From: Mortierella sp. BCC40632
Taxonomy: Eukaryota > Mortierellomycota > Mortierellomycetes > Mortierellales > Mortierellaceae
Direction of reading: 5' to 3'
Length of the DNA: 64,000 bases
Assembly: GCA_011634665.1 (NCBI GenBank)
Contig: WAEK01000001.1
Span: forward strand, 1,131,501 to 1,195,500
Shown: positions 32,281 through 43,735 of the stretch, in pieces
Position numbering within the stretch: position 1 is the first letter of the stretch
Layout of the letters: every line of letters begins with the position of its first letter
Notes under the pieces: generated by a model
What the model saw: the letters and a program-made list of their open reading frames with translations, nothing else
What the model was told of the DNA's origin: nothing
The model's database searches: none
Position numbers and translations under genes: made by a program

Positions 32281-33718
32281 GCCTTTCCATCAATGACAAG
32301 AATGACAAGCAGGCTGGCTCATATGGCTAGGAAGAGTGGATCCAGTCTCTGTTCATCGAGTTATATCATAACACAATGTGCTGGATAATCTGGCAGGCTA
32401 GTCTTGGACCCCAACAGTCATCTATGACAGCAACGACGAACAGCCCGACCCAACCAGAGAGATGGTGGAGTGAATAGTGGATGCTGTCCAAGTTCAGTCG
32501 GTTACTCTCTCAGAGGAGTCTCTTATAGAATCGGCATGGCAGGCTTCAAGAACAAACCCTTCGAAATAGCCAGAAACAGGGTATCTCCACCATTGGAGTT
32601 GCAACGTCAAACATTTCCTTGGGTCGAGACGGCATTTGGAAGACCAGGGAAGATTGTATTCCATCAATGGAATGAAGAGTGTACCAACCAAATGCTGGAG
32701 AAAGATGAAAACGAACTTATCGAGTCTGATCGACACACTCCTTTTACATCGAGCTCATCATCCGCGCAAGCTGACGCAGGTGTGGATCCTCCTTCGGATT
32801 CATCTGACGCGCTCTTTTCAGACGAAGATGTGGCAAAGAAGGTATTCTTGAACTTCTTGTGAGGTTTAGAAGGATTATCCTTCAAGATGCCGCAATACGG
32901 CTCCAGCTTAACGAGACAAACACAGTCCTTCGGCAGAATGATATCTTTCAATCGCCAGCGTTCCTGAGGTTCAAAGAGGGAGTGATCGCTAGCCTGGACA
33001 GACCAGAGTCGGATCCATGGGATCAGTACCAGCAACTTACTCTGTGTTTAGTCGAGTCAATCAACGATCTCAAGGGCACGGTGTCAGTTGTTGTGGTGAA
33101 AATCGACCGACTTGAACGCACACAGGAGAATGTGTATCAACAAATCCAGTACTTGGCTGAAGAACAGCGCCATCCTCATCCCCAATTTCCACAGATCGCT
33201 CCCCCAACAGCAAGTATTCAGCAGCAGTTGTTGTTGTTGCAATTGCAGTACATGCAACACATGCACCAAGCACAAATGCAACAACAACATAACATATTCA
33301 ACATGTTATTGCAGACGATGCAAACGCCCACTTCGCCGCAGCATATAGCGCCTCTGCCGCAAGCGGAGCGCGTACCAATACCACCTCTCTCTCAGTGGCG
33401 TCGTCAACACCAACAGCAGCCCCCGGCGCAGTCCCAGAAACAACCTCAAGGTCTCCAGGCACTTCAATCTTCCTCTGCTCCTGCAAAGCCGGGACACCAT
33501 CGCAAAGAAATGAAATTCATACTTTACGATGGGACAAAGAAGTAACAGATGAAATAAAACAAAAGGCTCAAGGGCCACCTGGGCCTGCACCCAGCACGAA
33601 GCTATTGATCCAACCTCCATCCTGGCGTCCCGGCCTCTCGTTAGGCTGTCGATGGAATGGGTCATCACCCTCGTCCTCGTACCTGACTCGAATTTTTTTT
33701 TTTGTCGCAATTCAATGA
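32281..33718 (+). pseudogene. Crypton (tyrosine recombinase) remnant, catalytic end plus C-terminal domain
   Basis: In successive frames it reads: LAHMARKSGSS near 32314 (HxxR, box II of tyrosine recombinases); RIGMAGFKNKPFEIARNRVS then PPLELQRQTFPWVE (32530-32640), a block typical of fungal Cryptons after the catalytic Tyr; FRRIILQDAAIRLQL and NDIFQSPAFLRFKE (32862-32985); a coiled coil; a Gln-rich linker; and a degenerate GCR1_C-like end (EVTDEIKQKAQG..GPAPST...PPSWRPG, 33535-33630). Stops and at least three frame changes break it, near 32390, 32860 and 33530. It runs divergently from Fanzor copy B, 325 bp away. Crypton identity is a family-pattern judgement. Confidence 0.55.
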
Positions 33719-34255
33719 CATCTTCTGCTCACCTTAGACTAATTCAGCTTCTATAGCTTCTATACCATTTCCCTCCATTGGTCCCTCTCCTACCTCCCTC
33801 ATGTAGCCCATTTCAATGAGCGGCCCTGCAGGGCTTTTTGGACATTGGTTTTTTCTCATTTCTCATTAGTGGGAATTTACAGGTATCCAAGTAGAAAAAA
33901 AAAAAAGTTGGTGTCTCCTTCCTATTTTGTTAACTGAGAGAGGATTGACCATCTCACAGGTAAGGTGTCTGGTCGAATTTTCCAGTTAGCGATACAATTA
34001 CTGTACATATTATTAGGTAGTCGTTTAGGTAAACTAGAAACTCTTAAATGGCGGTCCTAAAGCCCGAATGGGCTATGCCAGTACATGGGTTGAGAAGTAA
34101 GGGAGAGGGAGAGGGAGAGGGAGAGGGAGAGGGGAAATGTGAGGGTGAGGGTGGGGGGAATTAATATCCACCCGATATCCTTGCTGTTGTTGTTGTTGTA
34201 GTAGTTGTTGTTGCTGCTGCTTTTAGACTCCAAAATCTATTTCGGTTCACTTTCT
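33719..34255. other. Intergenic, right edge of the element nest
   Basis: No gene is supported. It has a perfect palindrome GCCCTGCAGGGC at 33823-33834 followed by TTTTT, a poly-A run at 33895-33906, a GAGAGGG-type repeat at about 34101-34133 and a TTG-rich tract at 34180-34220 just after the NIPA-like gene's stop. Confidence 0.55.
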
Positions 34256-37200
34256 TCATCGCACCGGGGCTGGCGAGTCTCCAAGGGTCGTATCAGTCGT
34301 TGCTGATGCCTCCACAGCCAACTCTCTCCTAGGGACCACCACACTACTTGCTGGTCCAGAGTCCCCTCCAGCATCCTCCTTGGCCAATACTGCCAATCGC
34401 TTGGCCAACATTCCAACACCCAAAAAGACAATCGAAACACCTAGACAGAACATGACGTATTTCTTGGGTGTAAATCCAGAAAATTCTCCATAGTAGATGC
34501 CTCCACCTACAATATCCAACAAGACCCAGATCGTGAAAAAGACCGGCACTTGAAGTAATGCATCATACTTTCGGAGACCCATATTGATCCAATACACCTG
34601 CGAAACAGCCGTGACCACTGTTACAACCAAAATCACCCATGCAATCGCAGACGTGAATTGATTTTGTCCGTCAAAGATTGAAGTCACCAACAAGTTGATA
34701 AGTGACTTTGCAAACAGAACCGTATACGAAGCCATCATACCACCGATGGCTGCATAGGACAGAGGTAGACAGAATCGAAGCAAAGGTGAATTTCGACGGA
34801 TAAGTTTCTCTTCAGGAAGTGTTGGGATCAATTCAATCTGAGAAAGTCGTTTCCAAATCGAGAGTCTTGATGTCTCCTCGTGTTGACGACGACGACGGTT
34901 TCGTTTGACGGATTGGACAGAAAGAGTCATGGATTGGGTACGGACCAGGCTGAGTGATTTGAGATCCTTTTCGGAAAGACCATTGGAATTCAAGACAGCG
35001 GGTTCTTCACCCTCCATGGTTGACACGGATAGTCTTGCAGGATTGACCCCAGCAGATGAAAGTTGTAATGGTGCAGGTTCGTCAAATTTGAGTCGAGAAC
35101 CTCTGGAAGGTCCAGGCACGGACTTTTCCTGATCCATTGAAGATTTCTTTTGTGAAAGATCCCCTGGTGTGGAGCCCCCTGGTGATGCTAATGAGACGAC
35201 AGCACTCGAGTCTCGGATCATTCTGGTGTCATTACTGCCACTGCTCGACAATGAGGAGGGACTCCGATGCAAGGGACTTGATTCAATCCTACTGTCACCT
35301 TCACCCAATTGAGTTACAGTTGCAGCAGCAGAACTATTGTCGCAGTGAATGCTCATATCCTTTGCATTTGAGGTTTGTTTAGTGGGCTGTTCCAAGATTT
35401 CGAGTGATCGTAGTGACAAAGCCTTGGAGGTGCTGTCCCCTGTATTCATGGTAATCGAGACGTTCTCGCCAATGCCCTTTGCCTGTGGAGAGTCGGATGG
35501 TGCTGCACGAAGAACTGAGGCAAGGCTGAGATGACTTTGACTGCTGTGAAATCTATGGAGTCGTCCTTCCTGTTGCAGGTTCCTTTCTGATGACACTCCA
35601 ATGGCCATATCTGCTTCATTCTCGACGTTTTTCTCTACAAACTTGATAAAGAAATAGATCCCCACAATGCAAACGCCAATAAAAGTCAAGTAGATGATCG
35701 TTGCTGGTTTGTGGAACAAGTTGATGAGGACACAGAGTTTGTAGTCTATAAAAGGCACACAGAGAGCATGGGGGGAGAGTTATTGTTAGCATGGTTTTAA
35801 AACTCTGTAAGTTTCAGAGAGAGGAGTTCAAATCATCTACAGTTACTTGTTGGCAGACTCACCTTGAGCCACAATTCCGGAAAAGACGACGACAATGACA
35901 GATCCAGCAACAATAAAGACAATTCCAGCAATATCCCAACGTCCAAGGACTTCCTTGTTGATTAGAGGCGCAATAATGACGTTCGAGATGAGAGAAATGG
36001 ATCCTAGGGGTGCTGTCAAGGACTGTGGAGCAAACCGCAAGGCAACGAAACCTCCTAGATTTCCGACAATAAAAACCAGCAATCCAACTGCCCAAAGCTA
36101 CTCAAAGGATAGAATACAAATAAATAAATAAATAAATATAGTACCGGTGTCAAGAGATGAAGAAGGAAAAAAAAAAGATGTGCGGGTTAATAACGGGAAG
36201 AGTACTGTAGAGCGGCATGGAAACAATCTACGCGAGAAAACAACAAAGATGCAAGGTCCATTTGTACTTTGGAAACAATGATGTCCTGCCAGAACATGTA
36301 TGGCTTGAGTTTGCGGTACAGTTTTCCATGTCGGTTTTCCTTTTCGTCATACAAGCGGTCCGCCTCCTGTTGGACTTGCTCTTCTGTCCATCCAAGTTCA
36401 TCTCTCCATCGCTGATGCTCCTCCTCCATCTCTAGCTCTTTCTGCACCCGCCGCTCATCATGTTTTCGAAGAGCAAACTTTTGAACATTAAGACCAATGT
36501 TTAGGACAGTGGAGCCCACCAAGGTGATAATGACACCAATCCAAACATGATTCCTCTGATCAATCTTTCGACAGACACCAAGCCCCATTTGCAACATTTG
36601 GTCCTTGGACAGTCCCAGATGGTGTGTGCTATCAGCAAAGGTGACACCCGAGTCGACATCGCTCGGGTCAAACTTGCAGACATTATGGTATTCGCAAGTG
36701 TCGACATTAGACCCAACTAGTGAGCACAAGGCCGCAGTCGGCTGTCCACCGCAGCAACTAACTTTGGCTTGAGGGGAGGTGTCAAAGGATCGGTCCGAAG
36801 GAGCATCGGGTCCTGACCAGGGACTGCCACACGTTGATTCGAGCGTACAATGGTTTGGAGAACACAGGTCCGCAGGAACGGTGAGGTTCATCTGAATGTA
36901 AAACGAGCTAGCTGCGCAATCCGTGGCCACGCTACACAACTCGCCTTGAAAAGGAGACAATGAAGAAAAAGAAGATAATGATGATAAAGAGGAAGAAGAG
37001 GAAGAGGAAAAGGAGGGAGAAAAAAAAAAAAAAAAAAACGCCATGCAGAACATGCGTGTTAGTCATGCATCGATCTGCACAACAGGTGCCAAGAGCACCT
37101 TAAACTAAAAATGAAAAAAAGATTAGGCTTTTTTTTCTTCCTTGCTCTCTCACTCTCTCTCTCTCTCTCTCTTACTCATTCTCTCTCTAACTCTTACCTG

Positions 37201-37624
37201 CGGTAACCACAAATTGACAGGTTCCTGTTTGGTTGTTTCCGCTAGATCTGACACAGGCATAGTTTCCAGACTTGACATCTGGATGATCTCGAGGCCAACC
37301 AGAAGGTCGAGTCGTTTGAAGACAATCAAAATCATTTTGACAAGTCAATGGCATCCCCACAGGAGTAGCTCGTTTCTGAAGATCCCTCTCAGAATTAAAG
37401 CCAAGTGAACGACGACCCAATCCAGAGGCAAGAAGGGAACCACCGTCAGATAAAGAGTTGAACGAGTGCAAAGTTGGTCCTGCTCTCATTCGTTTTGAAT
37501 GAGATGTTGAATGGGTTGCATCCACCAATGGGGAATGTGTCGACAAAACTCGTGCATCGAGGATAGAGAGAACGAGTATAAGCCCAACCGTCAGAGTGAA
37601 GAAAAAACGAGTCTGCAGCGTCAT
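34256..37624 (-). CDS. NIPA-like magnesium transporter with Cys-rich ectodomain
   Basis: NIPA proteins are multi-pass membrane proteins of the DMT superfamily, linked to Mg2+ transport. Four exons are read: 37624-about 37196; about 36943-36259; about 36098-35863; about 35747-34256. Exon 1 starts with a signal peptide (FFFTLTVGLILVLSILDARV) and, with exon 2, encodes an ectodomain of about 270 residues with many Cys (CQNDFDC, GELCSVATDC, VSCCGG, DTCEYHNVC). TM1 is WIGVIITLVGSTVLNIGLNVQ; a charged cytosolic loop follows. Exon 3 gives LVFIVGNLGGFVALRFAPQS and LTAPLGSISLISNVIIAPL, the NIPA core, then LGRWDIAGIVFIVAGSVIVV. A long Ser-rich loop interrupts the last exon before four more TM segments. 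The tail is cytosolic and Ser/Thr-rich. The ectodomain and long loop are additions to the basic family plan. Confidence 0.82.
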
Positions 37625-38268
37625 TCTCGTTCACCTTTTTTTTTTTTTTTTTTTTTGTTGGCTCCCAAAAAAAGTAAAAATAAGGAAGAATTGGTATCTT
37701 TTCTGAGTCTGATACAGGGTTTCCCGGGAATGGTGCTTTTTTTTTTTCTTCTTCTTCAGTTAGGGAAAAGAAAGGCGAGAGAAGAGAGAGAGAGAGAAGA
37801 GATAGAAATGAAGAAGGCCCTGACAGGCGTCGTGTCAAACCCTCTGTTCCTGACTCTCGAGTTCGAGTTGATCGTGTGCGTGCGTGCGTGTGTGTGTGTG
37901 TGCGTGTGTATGTGTGTGTGTATGTGTGTGTGGAATGCTGATAGAAAGAAAGTGCGTCAGGGTCGAATTGTCGAGCAAAAGATGAAGAAGAAGAAAAAAA
38001 AAAAAAAAAAAAAAAGGAGTAGGTGACTCTAGTACTACACAGGTCGTGGGTTGTGGTGTTGGATCAATGGAAGAGGAGGAGGAGGATCTGTCAACGAATA
38101 CGGTCCACTCGATCTTGCTTCCTGACCATGGGTGGAGGACGTGGAAAGAAGAAGAAGAAAAAAAGTTCGCCTGATAGAATGTATCTAGGAGTATGCGAGT
38201 ATACAAAGAACAAAAGTACCAGTAGGAAGAGAAAGATAATAATCAAAAAGAAATGAGAAGGACACGGG

Positions 38269-38319
<51 letters not shown>
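38269..38319. repeat. (GA)n microsatellite
   Basis: About 25 GA units in the NIPA upstream region. Confidence 0.95.
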
Positions 38320-38322
<3 letters not shown>

Positions 38323-38817
38323 TCAAGGGTCCTTTTGTTGTGAAGGAGATAAAATGAGGTCGAGGGAGGGACGGAAAGACAGACCCGACCGCGCGAGAAT
38401 GAACGAGGAAGAACAAAGAAAGAAAGAAAGAAAGAAAGAAAGAAACGGCGGGTGTGGAACGAACGGGTGAGATGCAGAATAAGTAGGCTTGGAAGGAGAG
38501 AAAGCAGGGGCGCAGAGGAGAGAAGAAGAGACAGGTCGGTAGGGCGATTGGCCCCCAAGAAGGCAGTGCTTGTGAGAGATAGAAAGAACGAGAGAAAAAG
38601 GTAACCCAATGGGTCTGTTTGGTCGGATGTCCGATGGGAATAGGGCTCACACGAGCAAGTAGGGTATGGCACGCAGACTGGGGCTCAGGTGCAGCCAGAT
38701 GAAAAAAGAAAAAAAGTCGGGCGATGATGGGGAAGAATGAGCAATGGAGCTGACGATGGAAACAAAAAAAAAAGTCGATGGCGAGGGCCGAGAGTAAGCT
38801 TGTCGTAGTTAAGCGCG

Positions 38818-38823
<6 letters not shown>

Positions 38824-38876
<53 letters not shown>
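38824..38876. repeat. (GA)n microsatellite
   Basis: About 25 GA units, the second such tract within 600 bp. Confidence 0.95.
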
Positions 38877-38884
<8 letters not shown>

Positions 38885-39878
38885 GAATGAGTAAGAAAGT
38901 GTGAAAAGGTGCGAGAGAGGGCGATGCGGGGGTAAAAGACACCAAGTGCCAAGTGGACAAACCTGTTTCTGTCCGTCAGATGCCAGCTTGGGCCTCTACT
39001 CGATTGAGCCGCTCGGCGCAGCGCCGCGTGTTCCGGGGCAGTGGGCAACACGTCTTCTACTAGGTGGGTGGGTGGGGGAAGTCGCGGCTAAATGCCACGT
39101 CAGAAGAAGTGAGAGAAGAGCATTCATGTGTGCAACACGCGAGCCTACTCTCCACAATAGGCGCACATGCCCCAATGGATCACAATCGTGTGGACAAGGA
39201 AGCTGTTCTAGGTGTGAGCTTGGACCACTTTTCTTGTTGTCTATATGCTCTGTTCTGCAAACAAAAAAAGTTCAACAAATGTGTGCGCCTCCTCTCCTCT
39301 CCTCTTCTTCACCCTCTCTCCTCCACTTGGAACGACCTCAAGGAGGGGATAGTGTGCACGGAGAGGAATATCTGCCCTTGAGGTGATAATGACCATGGCG
39401 GGCCACTCTAAAAGGAAGTCGTCTCCTTCCCCTTCTCTTACTCTCACTCCTTCACTCTGCCCTCACCCTTCCCGGTGTCTTGCTCACCCTTCGGGTGTGA
39501 GTTCATTAAGATAGAGATAACGCTAGCAACTCCATTCTTTGGACAGAAAAAAAAAAAAAAAAAAAAAAGAGACTAGGAGTGAGAGAGTAGAGAGCTATCT
39601 TATGGGATGGGTACCTGAAATCTGTTACAAATCGCTAATTGATTCTCGAACAGCATTTTCTTCCCAAATCCTCTCCTCTCATCCTGAGCTCAAACATAGC
39701 CACAATGGTATGCCCCTTGACCATGCCTCGACCCCACGTGGATCCATCTGGCTCTATCTCTCCATCTCTATAAACATCTGAAATGACATCCATATAAATA
39801 TATATTTATATATTTCACTCGTCAACGAGTCCCATTTTCATATTCCTATATCGTTCAATTGGTTGTGCAATTATTTCT

Positions 39879-41141
39879 CTATTGTTCCTTGATTTTCTCA
39901 CGGGAGAGGTTTACAGAATACTCCCACAGTCGTTCTTGCAATGCTTCATCCAGCGCATATGGACCTATAGTAACACCAATTGAGGCATAGTGAGCATCTT
40001 TTTTTCTCTCTTGTACCGATAGCAGTAGAGAGATGTCGAGGATCTGATGCGGAGAGAAAGAGCGGTATGAGGGATTCAAAGCACCAAAAAGAAAAAAGAA
40101 AAACCACTTACTTGGTCTCAGTTCATTGCCTACAGGGATAAAGTACTTTCCTCGGAGATCCTTTTCTTCAATCTCTGGGCTGGTTGCACAGTAGAGTTGG
40201 TTCAACGCACCCACTTCAGGAGTGGCGGCACACATACGGCCCGCAAGGTCATAGGCCTTGGCTGCTACGGCTCCAAAAGCTGCTTGGTTGTTCCTCTGAA
40301 GTTCTGTGTACACAAATCCAGGATGGGCCATATTCACATACACTTTTTCGTTGACAAGTCGACGTGCTAGGGCTTTGCCAAAGAGAATATTGGAGAGTTT
40401 ACTACGGCCATACCGGGACGCAGGATCGCTCTTGGATCGGTCATTCAATGTGTCGAAATCAACTCCTCCGCGGACAGAGCCCTCATGACCAACACTGGAT
40501 AGGATAACGATCCTGGAAGGTTGTGACTCTTTGATCTTGTCCAGCAAGGCCATCGTTAGTACAAAGTGGCTATTGGGGGTTTTTTTTTGCAAATGGGGAG
40601 GAGAAAAATAAATAAATAAATAAAAAAGTGTTAGACATCCAGACTTATTGACCACTTCTACTTGAACCATTTTCTCAATCTCCTTCTCTTACCCCATGTG
40701 GTTGACAGCAAATTGCTGCTCAACGTCATCGGCGCTGAGAGCAAATGGGCTGGTCATGATGCCACCATTGTTGACAAGGATATGAAGAGGCAATCCCATG
40801 CTCAAAAACGTCATTGCTGCCTGGTGGCACTTGTTCATGTCGTTCAAATCCAATTCCAGGAACTCGAGCTTCGGGTCGGTGATGAGTGGGTTCTTCTTTC
40901 GAATGTCTTCTTTGGCCTTCTCGATGGCTTCAAGGGCCTTTGTCTTGCTACGGCATGCCATGATGACATGAGCACCGTGGGATGCGAGGGCGACTGTGGT
41001 AGCATATCCAAGTCCTGTATTCGCTCCTGTAACAATTGCTACTTTTCCTGTCAAGTCTGGGATGCTACTCTCTTTGAAGGATGGTTTTTTGACAAGCGTT
41101 TTCCAGAACGCTGGATTGCAAACAACGTTTGAATAGGGCAT
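39879..41141 (-). CDS. Short-chain dehydrogenase/reductase (retinol-dehydrogenase/WWOX-like)
   Basis: An NAD(P)-dependent oxidoreductase of the classical SDR fold; the substrate is unknown. Three exons, 41141-40693, 40569-40112 and 39964-39879, splice in phase to 330 residues. The cofactor motif is TGANTGLG at about residue 39, followed by ACRSKTKA, which suggests NADP preference because of the basic residue after strand 2. LELDLND is the strand-4 acidic motif. The usual NNAG is NNGG here (LVNNGGIM). The catalytic Ser is in VILSSVGHEG and the YxxxK pair in RYGRSKLSN. AHPGFVYTEL is the family's PG motif. No signal peptide or membrane segment is obvious. Similar fungal enzymes reduce varied carbonyl substrates. 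Confidence 0.9.
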
Positions 41142-41192
41142 GACTCTGACTTGAAGGGTGTGTCTTGGAAACTGCAGAAGAAAGTGAAAAAG

Positions 41193-41228
<36 letters not shown>

Positions 41229-42635
41229 AGAATCGAAGCAAAAAGCAAAAAAAGTTTTTGAAGGGGTGAGAATTCGAAGGCCTTTTTATAGAAGTTCTCC
41301 GCTCCAAGAGATTGGGACACATGCATGTAAGGCTGCCTTTTTGCTGGTCGTTGAGATATCCTTAAAGGTGCTCAAAAAATTAAAAAAGCCTCAGCAAACA
41401 CAAACTACACACTGGCCTGTATCATCCCATGGCCGTAAGCAATTGCACGGTTCATGCGAAAAAGAAAAAAAAAAAAAGTGTTCCTGCCCTGCCCTGCCCT
41501 GACACTTGCCCTGGTCTCTGTGTCCCTGAACTTAAAAGCAGAGCCCTCTTACTCGATCGCTTAGCAATATTGGCCGGGTCATTCTGACATCTTTCCATGC
41601 CCCCCCTCCCTTCTGGTACTCAAATACAGCAGCCGAAGGTGCCACCATGGGCTGCTGCTGTCTAGGAGAAATAGTGCATATTCACCGTTCCACTGAGTAT
41701 CTATTGCTATGACCAATCTCTGGGGCTAAAAATAAGCAAGAAAGAAAAAACGGTCTTGAAGGCCTTGCATCCGCGGAATATTGTTCTCTGTAACTCCAAA
41801 CAAAAGAAATAGCTCTTGTACCTTACTCGTTGAAATGAAGTGGCCAAGGATGACGAAGGTAGAGTGTTGCTATGCCTGTGCGTCAATGAAATGCCATTTG
41901 GTCATTCTCATGAGCCGGAGTATTTGTGAAAAGAGCGAGAACGTTCTCTTTTTTTTTTTTTGCGTTTCCAGACCATTGGGTGCACATGTCTACTACGATA
42001 TTTTCTTATGGCAGAAACATGGGTCGCACGTGGAAATCTGTATTCCTGGATAAATCTTTCCTCTCAGAGTACGCGCAAGTGCTATGATCGAATATGTTGT
42101 TGGTTGCTGTTCCTCGCAAGCATGCTATATATTTTTATTAACCGAGTGCGTAGAAGCACCGGCCGCGTATTGCTTGTGTGGGATTCAAAAAAAAGTTTGT
42201 AACGGTCTCTGATCTTGGTGGTAGAACAAATGTTGCTCTAAACTATGCGCTCGCCTCATCTGGCACTCTAGGAAGCTAAGCACTCAGGCTAGGGCTCATA
42301 AAAGAGCTTCGCCCAGAGTGAATCCTCTCTTCAGATTGACAGGCATCACCTTGGATGGAGCCAGCTGATCCAAGAAACCGATCGAGTTCTCTGACCCAGT
42401 GCTTTGCTCCTCTTGGTCTTTGATATTTAGTAGAGTAGAGCGTAGAGTGGAGCGTAGAGAAGGAGCTAGATCCTACAAGAGCCTTTTCTTTTGCTCCATA
42501 TGATCCCAGAAAGAGAAAGACAGAGAATATGTAGAATGTGCGTGGGCTACGAATGGCGCGAAATGGCACGAATGACTTTCTGGAGTAGGAAGGTAGTTCA
42601 TGGTGGGTTCAGTAATGCAGGTACGCTCGAATTCC

Positions 42636-42667
<32 letters not shown>

Positions 42668-42884
42668 TAAAATCAAGACAGTCATGAAAGAGTCGGGAAT
42701 CATCAGAGTGCCACGTTTGCCTTTCACACGCATCCACGCGGTGCGAGTTGGATGGTGTGAGTTTAGCTCGGGAGGAAATGAAGTCGAAAAAAAGCACGAG
42801 GCTAGAGGGGACATTGACCTAATTCCACCCATTCCACCCGTCACTCTTGGCTACGCCACCATCACTCCTTTCTCTCCCTCTCCC

Positions 42885-42933
<49 letters not shown>

Positions 42934-43024
42934 ATCTTCCACTCTCATCATCGGGTTCGAGGAAACCCAAATCAATCTTCCTAGGATAAAACAAAAAAGA
43001 AAAAAAAAAAACAATCGCTCCACC
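41142..43024. other. Intergenic
   Basis: No gene is supported over 1.9 kb. It contains poly-A/T runs (41193-41226, 41944-41961, 42637-42660) and a long CT microsatellite at about 42866-42930, which is probably in the 5' leader of the gene at 43025. Confidence 0.6.
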
Positions 43025-43696
43025 ATGATTGCGCTTGTTTTGATTGTCTTGTCCGCATTCGTCGCGGTCCAGACAAAGCCCACTCCAGAATCCTTTCGCA
43101 CCTATTATGTCGACCGTCTAGAAACTCAGGGACCCTCGGCTCCTGTGCCAGTAGCCAGCAGCAGTCGTCAGGAACGGAGTGTCGCCGGTTGGTTCACTCG
43201 GAACGTTCTGGAACCTCTTTCAGGAGGAATTCGTGTGCCCCCACACAAGGTCACCGATTATTATTTCTTTCAAATCGCATCCTTGAACGATGGTACGGGT
43301 CACTACCTGGGCGCTTTCCAGTTGTGGTGGGTGATTTCTGAACTGCAAACTACTGGTTCAAGTTCAGCTTCCGGTTCAGCATCTGGCAGAGGACAAGGAT
43401 ATGAAGAAAAGGCTGAAGCACTGAAGCAAGCCGCTTCCCAGGCCAAGCTCAAGAGAGACTGTGAGTATTTGATACAGTTGCATAGGAAAAGAAAAGTAAA
43501 AAGGTGAAAGAGCTTACTAATATGGCGCTTAATCTCTTTCCAGACCTTGGAGCAGCCAAGGCCTACACTGACGCCGCCAAGCTTTACGAAAAGAATGGGT
43601 CTGCCATCAATACCTTTAATGCTGCAGTTGTCTACGAAGACGCGTTCAAGTCCTATAACATGTCCAACAGATCTGGTAAAGATATTTGTGGAGGGG

Positions 43697-43735
<39 letters not shown>

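Larger units (their letters stand above)
19254..33718. mobile_element. Nest of decayed Fanzor and Crypton elements
   Basis: This stretch holds, on the minus strand, a Fanzor C-terminal half (19254-20477), a whole broken Fanzor (20501-25669), a Crypton-like fragment (27038-27555) and a Fanzor N-terminal half (28183-31956). A Crypton C-terminal remnant on the plus strand (about 32281-33718) closes it. No ordinary cellular gene is seen inside. Terminal inverted repeats and target-site duplications could not be established by eye, so outer limits are approximate. Confidence 0.7.
37625..39878. other. Intergenic, repeat-rich
   Basis: No gene is supported over 2.2 kb. It holds poly-T (37638-37656), TG repeats (37878-37931), poly-A (37994-38014), two long GA microsatellites, an AAAG tract (38417-38443) and another poly-A (39547-39568). 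The long open frames here are poly-Ser/Leu or poly-Arg/Glu repeat translations. An imperfect hairpin (CTCACCC-TTC-GGGTGTGAG) lies at about 39483-39501. Confidence 0.6.

Noticed and set aside
38091..38960. Long minus-strand open frames of 135-193 codons
   Set aside because: They are poly-Ser/Leu/Phe translations of GA microsatellites and shift between frames without other content.
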